Source: Acidobacteriota bacterium
GTDB taxonomy: Bacteria; Acidobacteriota; Terriglobia; UBA7540
DNA length: 6,645 nucleotides
Assembly (NCBI GenBank): GCA_021789565.1
Contig: JAJYJL010000472.1
Location: forward strand, 1-6,645
Direction of reading: 5' to 3'
Each line of letters begins with the position of its first letter. Within the stretch, counting starts at the first letter, position 1. Below, one piece after another: positions 1-5,317 of this stretch. Made by a program: the position numbers and the translations under genes. The notes below the pieces were generated by a model. The model was not told the origin of the DNA and searched no databases. It worked only from the letters and a program-made list of their open reading frames with translations.

Positions 1-1
1 C

Positions 2-715
2 ACCCTTCGGGACGGAACGCGTCGCCGACTTGAGTTAGGGGGCATCCGCCAGTGGCCCTCAAATCAGCAGGACGCTCCTGCGGTGAGGCAGACGAAGGAG
101 GAGAAGAACAACAATCCTGCTCTGCAAGGCTCGCCGGGCCATATTTTTTGGGTGGTTCCTGCCTACAAGGTGGACTATGCGAAACAATTTACGCCACTGA
201 CCCGGCGGGAGAAATTCAAAGAATGGGCCCAGTCGGCTTACGATCCGTTGGGCCTGGGTGTGGGAGCGTTTGAGGCGGGGACACTGGAACACTCGTCCAC
301 GGACGGTTTTTGCGGCTACGGAAAGGGCTGGGGCAGCTACGGACAGTGCTTCGGCGCACTCGAGTTGGACTCCAACATCTCCAGCTTCATCGGCGACTAT
401 GCGCTAACCGTGCTGCTGCACCATGATCCCCGTTACTTCCGCCTCGGAGAAGGCTCCTTCGGCAAGCGCGTTTGGTATGCGATCTCGCGTGTCTTTGTTA
501 CTAACAGCGACTCGGGCCGCACCGTTTTCTACTCATCGGCGCTATCGGGAACGGTGATTGCGGCCGGCCTTTCGAACCTCTACTATCCCCAGCAAGACCG
601 CGGATTCGGCCACACCTTATCCCGCATCGGGATTGACCTCGGCAACACGGCCCTTTACAACGCGTCGGCAGAATTCTGGCCGGACATCAAACGCAAACTT
701 TACTCCACGTTCTGA
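2..715 (+). CDS. Acidobacterial conserved protein of unknown function, 5' truncated
   Basis: The frame is open from base 2 to the TGA at 713-715, so the gene probably starts left of the window. A GTG at 83 could give a 210-residue protein but has no Shine-Dalgarno before it. Counted from that GTG, landmarks are a VVPAYKVDY segment (24-32), a Cys pair in a Gly-rich stretch (C77, C89), HHDPRYFR (113-120), a Ser/Gly/Ala-rich possible membrane-facing segment (151-165), GLSNLYYP (162-169) and EFWPDIKRK (197-205). From memory, this order of landmarks matches a family of uncharacterised proteins common in Acidobacteriota, which usually carry an N-terminal signal peptide and a Pro-rich linker; here that part would lie outside the window. 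I do not know a function. Envelope location is an inference from the family. It converges on the minus-strand radical SAM gene across 59 bases. Confidence 0.82.
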   Translation, partial: TLRDGTRRRLELGGIRQWPSNQQDAPAVRQTKEEKNNNPALQGSPGHIFWVVPAYKVDYAKQFTPLTRREKFKEWAQSAYDPLGLGVGAFEAGTLEHSSTDGFCGYGKGWGSYGQCFGALELDSNISSFIGDYALTVLLHHDPRYFRLGEGSFGKRVWYAISRVFVTNSDSGRTVFYSSALSGTVIAAGLSNLYYPQQDRGFGHTLSRIGIDLGNTALYNASAEFWPDIKRKLYSTF

Positions 716-774
716 TTCGATAGGTGGTCCCCAACTTAGAGGGAAATGAACTCCAGGAGAAGCCACCGGACCGT

Positions 775-1908
775 TTAGTTAATTCCCAGAATCCGCGACG
801 CTGCTTTTCTGAAAAAACGCCTGCTTCGCTCGCCATGGGCAGGCAGGAAAAGCGCGCTCAAAATTCGTACAGGAACCGGCAGTCGCTTCTGCTGACCGTG
901 CTCGCTCTGAGGCGGAAATAACTCCACCAGCGTTTGCCGGGGATTTTCCCTCAACTTGTCGAGCAGAGCTACCCGATGCACGCAGGAGACCGTGCAGTAG
1001 GGAGCGCAGGGCTTTACGGTGTTCGATTGGCGCTCCAAGTCTTCGACCGTGTATTGGGAAAGTGGAATTGCGGGATGGCCGCGCTGCTGGGAGCAATAAT
1101 GGACCAGGCCGTCCTCGCAAATATAAAGGTAACGGGCACCGGCGCGGCAATGCGACTCGTTGGGCAAGCCGCGAATTAGGTTCCTTTGCCAAGGATTGTG
1201 CCGGGCAGCAGAAAAGGCAGGCCTTGAGAGATCCTCAATTTTTTTGACCACTTTCTGCTGCTCAGTGTCGAGCGGCCGGAGCTGTCCCGAATGGTCATGG
1301 ATGATCCCGACGGTGCTGCTCAGTCCAAGTTCGACCGCGCGCTGGGCGATCGTGAGAGCGTCCTCGGGATGCTCGATAGAGGTGCCGACCACCGAGTTGA
1401 TGCTCACGTGAAATTCAGCGAACTCGGCGAGCCAGCGCAGCTTTTGATCGAGAACTTTAAGGCTCTTCTTTGAAACCTCGTCTGGCCGCACGTTGTCAAT
1501 GCTGATCTGCATGTGATCGAGGCCTGCGCGGTTCAGCCCTTGGATTCGGTCTGGAGTCAACAAATAACCGTTCGTCAGGACTTCTGCAATTACGCCGTGA
1601 TGCCGGATCCGCCGAACAATCTCTTCGATCTCGGGATGAAGCAGCGGTTCACCGCCGCTCAGTGTAATGACTGTCGTGCCCAGCGCCGCCAGCAAGTCGA
1701 TGCGATGAAGCATCTCCGGAGTTGGGACTGGCTTCGAAAAATCATCGAATTCGTTGCAGTACGTGCAGGACAGATTGCAGCGACGAATCGGCACGATGTG
1801 GGCAAGCACCGGATGGCGAGGCGACTTGAGCGCCAGGGCGACCATCCGGGTCTCGCGGTACAACCGAAGCCAACGCTTGGCGGACCACCTTAGCGAAACA
1901 AGGAACAT
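775..1908 (-). CDS. Radical SAM protein with SPASM-like C-terminal cysteine cluster
   Basis: This is a 377-residue radical SAM enzyme, a class that uses a 4Fe-4S cluster and S-adenosylmethionine to start radical chemistry. From the chosen ATG (1906-1908), the cluster motif CNLSCTYC gives C44, C48 and C51, and the SAM-binding SGGEP lies at 84-88. LTNGY (111-115) and QISID (134-138) are typical barrel strands. The C-terminal part has C254, C264, C272 and then C301, C305, C309, arranged like a SPASM or twitch domain that binds an auxiliary Fe-S cluster. The tail after about residue 330 is basic and hydrophobic. I chose this start because GAGGG lies 8 bases upstream. An in-frame ATG at 1983 would add 25 residues, with only a distant AAGGG before it. 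It is divergent from the PAP2_3 gene. The substrate is unknown: SPASM proteins modify peptides or proteins, but no precursor peptide gene is visible beside it. Confidence 0.9.
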   Translation of the reverse strand: MFLVSLRWSAKRWLRLYRETRMVALALKSPRHPVLAHIVPIRRCNLSCTYCNEFDDFSKPVPTPEMLHRIDLLAALGTTVITLSGGEPLLHPEIEEIVRRIRHHGVIAEVLTNGYLLTPDRIQGLNRAGLDHMQISIDNVRPDEVSKKSLKVLDQKLRWLAEFAEFHVSINSVVGTSIEHPEDALTIAQRAVELGLSSTVGIIHDHSGQLRPLDTEQQKVVKKIEDLSRPAFSAARHNPWQRNLIRGLPNESHCRAGARYLYICEDGLVHYCSQQRGHPAIPLSQYTVEDLERQSNTVKPCAPYCTVSCVHRVALLDKLRENPRQTLVELFPPQSEHGQQKRLPVPVRILSALFLPAHGERSRRFFRKAASRILGIN

Positions 1909-1916
1909 CAAAACTG

Positions 1917-1921
1917 CCCTC
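1917..1921 (-). promoter_or_regulatory. Ribosome binding site deciding the radical SAM start
   Basis: GAGGG on the minus strand ends 8 bases before the ATG at 1908. It favours this start over the upstream in-frame ATG at 1983, whose nearest purine run (AAGGG) is 12 bases away. Confidence 0.5.
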
Positions 1922-1983
1922 AGAGAATAATTTTGCTCCTGAACCCGGCCTGAGGCAAGCGGGCGGGCCGTCCTCCGCGCCAT

Positions 1984-2049
1984 GCGGAAAGCGTTCCCTT
2001 GCGATAATATATTCGCCGGCGGCTCGCATTCAGCTGTGGGAGGTTACGT
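1984..2049. promoter_or_regulatory. Divergent intergenic region with AT-rich core
   Basis: This 66-base stretch separates the longest form of the minus-strand radical SAM gene from the plus-strand PAP2_3 gene. An AT-rich core at 2003-2013 contains GATAAT on the plus strand (5 of 6 matches to TATAAT) and TATATT on the minus strand (5 of 6). I see no good -35 hexamer at the right spacing for either direction. A shared or overlapping divergent promoter is plausible but unproven. Confidence 0.3.
2039..2043 (+). promoter_or_regulatory. Strong Shine-Dalgarno for a TTG start
   Basis: GGAGG, within GGGAGG at 2038-2043, ends 6 bases before the TTG at 2050. The next in-frame ATG (2179) would remove the first predicted membrane helix, so the TTG is the better start. 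Confidence 0.7.
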
Positions 2050-2907
2050 TTGCTCGGATCGACCCTAAATTTGACGCTCTTGCGCCGCTCGGAATGGATT
2101 TGCCTGGCGTATTTTGCTTACATTACTTTGCTTTCATTCTTCATCAGAGTTCCAGCGCGACGCCGGTTAGAGATCCTGATGGCCAACGTCACAGTTGCCG
2201 TTGGACTTTTCCTCCTTCCAGGAGCCATCGGGCATACCTCCCGGCTGTTTGTCTCCGTGGTTCGCGACTCGCTTCCAGCGCCATTGATTCTTCTGGGATA
2301 CCACGAGGCCGGACGTCTAACGTTTCCCCGTTCAGATCATTCCTTCGAGGGAGCCTTCCTTCGCTGGGACGAGCGCTTTTTCAAAATCCCTTGGCTTGCC
2401 TTTTTGAGCCCAAACTGCGGATTTCCCGCCTGGCTGGAGGCGCTGCTGGAGTTTTCGTACCTTCAGTGCTATGTGGTTGTGCCGTCTGGCATTGCGGTGC
2501 TGTATTTCGCGCATCTGGGGCGATTCGCAGGTGAGTATTGGAGCGTGGTTCTGCCGGCAGTCTTTACCGCCTTTGGCCTGACGCCTTTGTTTCCTGCCCA
2601 GGCGCCGCGGAAGCTGGCAAATGATGCTCATGCCCCGCGCCATGCGCCGCCGCTGCGAACGTTCAATCTCTGGATACTCGACCATGCCAGTATTAAGGTC
2701 AACACATTTCCCAGCGGACATGTCGCGGGCGCCGTCTCCGCCAGCCTAGCCCTCATGAGAATTCTTCCGGCGGCCGGAATCTGTTACCTAATCATTGCCG
2801 TTGGAATCGTGCTCGGCTCTGTCCGCGGGCGCTACCATTATGCGCTCGACGCTATGGCGGGCGCCGTGGTAGCTATTGTGGCATTCATGGGAAGCATGCC
2901 TGCGTGA
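2050..2907 (+). CDS. PAP2_3 (AUR1-like) integral membrane phosphatase or phosphotransferase
   Basis: This is a 285-residue polytopic membrane protein. Hydrophobic segments lie near residues 16-33, 47-62, 133-154, 165-182, 225-257 (two) and 266-281. The PAP2 active-site motifs are FPSGH (220-224) and RGRYHYALD (259-267), which supply the catalytic histidines H224 and H263 and the D267 partner. A PLFPAQAPRK segment (179-188) sits where PAP2_3 proteins carry an FPxxPPR-like motif; the classical KxxxxxxRP motif is absent. This pattern fits the PAP2_3 group, which includes inositol-phosphorylceramide synthase AUR1, rather than the soluble-loop PAP2 enzymes. The likely chemistry is hydrolysis or transfer of a lipid phosphate head group at the membrane; the real substrate is not readable. 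It starts at TTG behind a strong Shine-Dalgarno, is divergent from the radical SAM gene, and is followed by a DUF2127 gene on the same strand. Confidence 0.87.
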   Translation: MLGSTLNLTLLRRSEWICLAYFAYITLLSFFIRVPARRRLEILMANVTVAVGLFLLPGAIGHTSRLFVSVVRDSLPAPLILLGYHEAGRLTFPRSDHSFEGAFLRWDERFFKIPWLAFLSPNCGFPAWLEALLEFSYLQCYVVVPSGIAVLYFAHLGRFAGEYWSVVLPAVFTAFGLTPLFPAQAPRKLANDAHAPRHAPPLRTFNLWILDHASIKVNTFPSGHVAGAVSASLALMRILPAAGICYLIIAVGIVLGSVRGRYHYALDAMAGAVVAIVAFMGSMPA

Positions 2908-2940
2908 ATATTGCGTTCAACACCTCTAAGAGCAAAAAGC

Positions 2941-2969
2941 TTTCGAATCACGCTACTTACCGGTATAAC
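2941..2969 (+). promoter_or_regulatory. Weak promoter candidate upstream of the DUF2127 gene
   Basis: TATAAC at 2964-2969 matches TATAAT in 5 of 6 positions. A poor -35 (TTTCGA, 3 of 6) sits 17 bases upstream. The 100-base gap after the PAP2_3 gene (2908-3007) holds nothing else I can support, so the DUF2127 gene may have its own promoter or be read through. Confidence 0.25.
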
Positions 2970-3007
2970 ATCTGAAGAAGACCCAGCGGACTCGGAATGA
3001 GCTGAAC

Positions 3008-3511
3008 ATGAGAGGATCCAGAAAAGCACACCTTCGAGAACTCCTGTTTCGGGCCAGCGTGCTGCTCAAGGGGCTGGACGCCCTCTTGGAGTTCGCAGGC
3101 GGCATCGCCATCTGGGCAGTCAGCCCGGGACTGATTGTCCGTGCGGTTGGGTTGCTCACCCAGGACGAAATCGCCGAAGACCCTCGCGATCTCGTTGCCA
3201 ACTATCTTCGCCATACTGCCAGCCGCTTCTCGCTCGCCAGGCAACATTTCGTGGCCATATACTTGCTTGGCCATGGCATCGTCAAAATGTTCGTAGTTGT
3301 TGCGCTGCTCAAAAACAAGCTCTGGGGTTATCCGGTCGCCATGATCGTCTTTGGTGGGTTCGTTTTGTATCAGGTCTACCGCTTCGCTCTAACTGGCAGC
3401 GTCGGCCTGATCGCGCTCACCGTTGTCGACCTGATTGTGATCTGGTTTATTTGGCTTGAATATCGAGCCGTGAGGTCGCGCCTGCGCAAGATCCGACGAA
3501 ATGTAGAGTGA
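3008..3511 (+). CDS. DUF2127 family membrane protein
   Basis: This 167-residue protein has four probable membrane helices, near residues 14-37, 80-101, 107-125 and 133-150, and a basic C-terminus (155-165). Family-typical features are the LLKGLDALLE segment at 19-28, an ANYLRH segment before helix 2 (64-69), the charged signature in helix 2 around HGIVK (89-93), YQVYR (121-125) and EYR (151-153). Length and layout fit DUF2127, a family of small inner-membrane proteins with no established function. The start has only a weak GAG (2999-3001) as ribosome binding site, but no better in-frame start exists and the N-terminus aligns with my recollection of the family. It lies 100 bases after the PAP2_3 gene on the same strand and converges on the exported PAP2 gene. 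The shared strand suggests, but does not show, a link to the upstream lipid enzyme. Confidence 0.85.
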   Translation: MRGSRKAHLRELLFRASVLLKGLDALLEFAGGIAIWAVSPGLIVRAVGLLTQDEIAEDPRDLVANYLRHTASRFSLARQHFVAIYLLGHGIVKMFVVVALLKNKLWGYPVAMIVFGGFVLYQVYRFALTGSVGLIALTVVDLIVIWFIWLEYRAVRSRLRKIRRNVE

Positions 3512-3602
3512 ACGCTGCCGAAAACTCTGGCGCAGTTGTGGCAGCCGTCGCGTTGTATCTGGGAAGCGTGGTTATCTAAATGGAAGCCGAAGTGTGTACG
3601 CC

Positions 3603-4817
3603 TTACTTCTGGTTTCGAAGGACAACGTAGTGGCTGATGGCGTAGCCGAGAACCGCGCCTGCAAAGATGTCAGAGGGAAAATGCGCTTGCAGCGTGATGC
3701 GCGAGAATCCGACCAGCCCCGCCAGCCCGTATGCTACCCACGGGACCCAGCGATGCTGCCGGTAGCGTTCCGCAATGACCGTGGCCATCGAGAAAGCCCC
3801 GATGGCGTGGCCCGAGGGAAAGCTGCCCCGGTTGATGAGAATTCCGCCGCCTGCTTTTAACCAGGTGTGAGCGAAGTCTCCATAAGGAGGAATCTGGACC
3901 GGTCGCAGGCGCCGGTCCACATTCTTCATGACCTCGGACACGATCTCCGAATCCGCCAGCGCCTCCCCAGCGAGCAATGCTGTCTTTTCCGCATAAACGT
4001 CCTTTCGCTCATGTCCCACGAGAAGAAAGGCAGCGGGGGAAAGCCCCTCGCTCAGTCCGGTGTTGAATGAGCTGAAAGACCGATTGAAGCCCGAAAAACT
4101 CTGCGTGCGCCGGAAGTAAGGAGTGTCTTGTGGATCGAGTTCAACCAGCGCTGCGGCCGCAAGAGTGAAAGCCAAGGCTGGCTTCCAATGATGCCCGTGC
4201 GCGACTTCCCACGGAAATTTCCATATCCGCTTTTCGTCGTGAATGACGTCACCGACAAACAGCTTGGGCGTGGTCAGGGGCTCGCTTTTATTACCTGCAG
4301 GGTCAGCAGGTTGGGCATCAGGTAGCTGGAAGCCGGGGGTTTGGCAGATTGGGGACTGGAATACTCCTCCTGAAGCAAGGACGCCCTTGCCAGGAGATTC
4401 CACAATATGCGTGAAACCTGTGGAGGCCTGTGGGGGACAGAGACGCGGCACGCCGTAGGGGCATGGCGTGATCGCCGCGCCTGTCTCGAATCCGCCCGCT
4501 GACGCGGCCTGCCAGTGCAGACCAAGTGCAGGACTGCCGGATGAGAGGTGGATACACTTCGGGATAGGCGACGCGAGCGGATCCAATAATGAACCTGGAG
4601 GAAATCCCCGGTGTAGTCCAGGGTCTCTGGCGACACTCAGGCCCCATCGGTTCTCTTTGATCGAATCTGCCGGGTTTGTCGCCGGCGCGGTCAGATCTGG
4701 CCTAGGCAAAACAGATTCGGGTTTGCAGGGGGATGTCTGAGCAATCATCGAAGCCGGCAAGCTGGCGAGGCAGAAGAAAAAAAGCCGGCCCAATACCATT
4801 AGTGCCTTGTGTCTCAT
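3603..4817 (-). CDS. Exported PAP2 superfamily phosphatase with long atypical N-terminal linker
   Basis: This is a 404-residue protein from the ATG at 4815-4817, chosen because it opens a hydrophobic signal sequence (about residues 1-26) and has AAGGG 7 bases upstream; a longer frame to 4919 would overlap the preceding gene and bury the signal. All three PAP2 motifs are present: KNVDRRLRP (298-306, KxxxxxxRP), SFPSGH (332-337) and SRITLQAHFPSD (372-383, SRxxxxxHxxxD). The catalytic residues H337, H379 and D383 are therefore intact. Hydrophobic segments flank them (about 212-226, 358-372 and 383-397). The family removes phosphate from lipid pyrophosphates or phosphatidate-type lipids at the periplasmic face. 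Between the signal sequence and the recognisable domain (from about residue 185) lies an unusual Pro/Gly/Ser/Cys-rich linker carrying DNA hairpins. It is the last gene of the minus-strand group, 14 bases after the small exported protein. Confidence 0.88.
   Translation of the reverse strand: MRHKALMVLGRLFFFCLASLPASMIAQTSPCKPESVLPRPDLTAPATNPADSIKENRWGLSVARDPGLHRGFPPGSLLDPLASPIPKCIHLSSGSPALGLHWQAASAGGFETGAAITPCPYGVPRLCPPQASTGFTHIVESPGKGVLASGGVFQSPICQTPGFQLPDAQPADPAGNKSEPLTTPKLFVGDVIHDEKRIWKFPWEVAHGHHWKPALAFTLAAAALVELDPQDTPYFRRTQSFSGFNRSFSSFNTGLSEGLSPAAFLLVGHERKDVYAEKTALLAGEALADSEIVSEVMKNVDRRLRPVQIPPYGDFAHTWLKAGGGILINRGSFPSGHAIGAFSMATVIAERYRQHRWVPWVAYGLAGLVGFSRITLQAHFPSDIFAGAVLGYAISHYVVLRNQK
4375..4390. 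repeat. Perfect 6-bp hairpin inside coding DNA
   Basis: GCAAGG (4375-4380) and CCTTGC (4385-4390) form a perfect 6-bp stem with a 4-base loop. There is no T-run beside it, so it is not a typical terminator. It sits in the atypical PAP2 linker. Confidence 0.45.
4436..4485. repeat. Nested inverted repeat (REP-like stem-loop) inside the PAP2 linker
   Basis: Three stacked stems are visible: GACAG (4436-4440) with CTGTC (4481-4485), GCGGC (4445-4449) with GCCGC (4474-4478), and ACGCC (4450-4454) with GGCGT (4465-4469). Small internal loops separate them and a 10-base loop closes the structure. Fifteen base pairs in 50 bases, in the same nested order, is more than I expect by chance and resembles dispersed REP-type palindromes. 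Only one copy is visible in this window, so its repeat nature is inferred. Confidence 0.55.
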
Positions 4818-4824
4818 CTCCAGA

Positions 4825-4829
4825 CCCTT
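4825..4829 (-). promoter_or_regulatory. Ribosome binding site for the exported PAP2 gene
   Basis: AAGGG on the minus strand ends 7 bases before the ATG at 4817 and begins 2 bases after the TAG stop of the preceding gene (4832-4834). It supports the shorter start and co-translation of the two genes. Confidence 0.5.
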
Positions 4830-4831
4830 GT

Positions 4832-5317
4832 CTAAGGCTGCTGCCTTTCGAGAACGTATCGGCGATCCGATTCTCCACGTGGCCCCGAGGTATGAATCGT
4901 TTTGGTGAGAGTTTTCCAATTACCTGAGAGCGTCCACGTTTCTACACTCTTGACTTCGCCGCCCCTCTCCTTTTCGACGGTCTCAATTTGCAGGCCCCTA
5001 CCCTTCCATTGGGCGGTAGTCGTTATGGGGTTGCCCTCGCGGCCTTTGGTAACGCTCGGTTTACCGTCAAGGTTGTAGGTCCGCGTGAATGTTGTAGCGC
5101 CCCGAGACCCGCCGCGCAGTGTGGTGGTGATTATCAATGTGGAATCGCTTTGCTCAATTTTGTTACTGTACTTCAGCGTCCAATTAGGCGGGACAGTGCT
5201 CCGCGAGTTGTCCTGATTCCACGTTCCGGCGAAATTTGGCCCGCCGTGAGCTGCAGCCGTGACACAAAAGAAGAGGGGAAGCGCCAGCATGAGGTGTGCG
5301 ATTATTCGTCTGGACAT
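4832..5317 (-). CDS. Small exported beta-strand-rich protein of unknown function
   Basis: This 161-residue protein begins with a basic MSRR and a hydrophobic core, giving a probable signal peptide of about 23 residues ending AAA before HGG. The mature part opens with NFAGTWNQD (28-36) and then alternates short strands with Gly, Ser and Thr turns. These include LIITTTLRGG (61-70), TFTRTYNLDG (76-85), TAQWKGRGLQIET (101-113), VETWTLSG (125-132) and a closing YVLER (154-158). As I recall, this GTW-start, W-rich layout is common in small exported proteins of Acidobacteriota and suggests a compact beta-barrel, perhaps lipocalin-like. No catalytic motif is visible; C18 lies in the signal core without a proper lipobox. 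The ATG at 5317 has GGAGG 7 bases upstream. The gene overlaps the 3' end of the radical SAM gene by 16 bases and leads directly into the PAP2 gene. Confidence 0.8.
   Translation of the reverse strand: MSRRIIAHLMLALPLFFCVTAAAHGGPNFAGTWNQDNSRSTVPPNWTLKYSNKIEQSDSTLIITTTLRGGSRGATTFTRTYNLDGKPSVTKGREGNPITTTAQWKGRGLQIETVEKERGGEVKSVETWTLSGNWKTLTKTIHTSGPRGESDRRYVLERQQP

Larger units (their letters stand above)
4280..4650 (-). other. Atypical stop-poor insert-like linker inside the PAP2 gene
   Basis: This stretch encodes roughly residues 57-180 of the PAP2 protein. It is rich in Pro, Gly, Ser and Ala, has four Cys, and shows none of the family motifs. All three minus-strand frames are free of stops across about 4318-4636, and the DNA contains two clear hairpins. 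Related proteins, as I recall them, have a much shorter linker. It may be a repeat element captured in frame or simply a lineage-specific disordered linker. The boundaries are approximate. Confidence 0.4.

Noticed and set aside
716..774. Possible terminator in the first convergent gap, from GGTGG and CCACC arms
   Set aside because: The stem is 5 bp with a loop of more than 30 bases and no T-tract. I see nothing else supportable in this gap.
1909..1983. N-terminal extension of the radical SAM gene to the ATG at 1983
   Set aside because: The added 25 residues look unstructured and the nearest purine-rich site is 12 bases away. The ATG at 1908 has a better-spaced GAGGG. The longer form remains possible.
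2094..2534. 146-residue open frame overlapping the PAP2_3 gene
   Set aside because: It is an out-of-frame shadow with no recognisable motif; the PAP2_3 frame carries the conserved active site.
3514..3545. Possible terminator between the converging DUF2127 and PAP2 genes: GCTGCC (3514-3519) with GGCAGC (3540-3545)
   Set aside because: The stem is only 6 bp with a 20-base loop and no T-run on either strand, so it could easily occur by chance.
4274..4647. Two further minus-strand frames of 109 and 120 residues across the PAP2 linker
   Set aside because: They have no ribosome binding site or recognisable domain. They reflect the stop-poor composition reported as a finding.
4818..4919. N-terminal extension of the PAP2 gene to 4919
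   Set aside because: It would overlap the preceding gene and put 34 residues before an obvious signal peptide.
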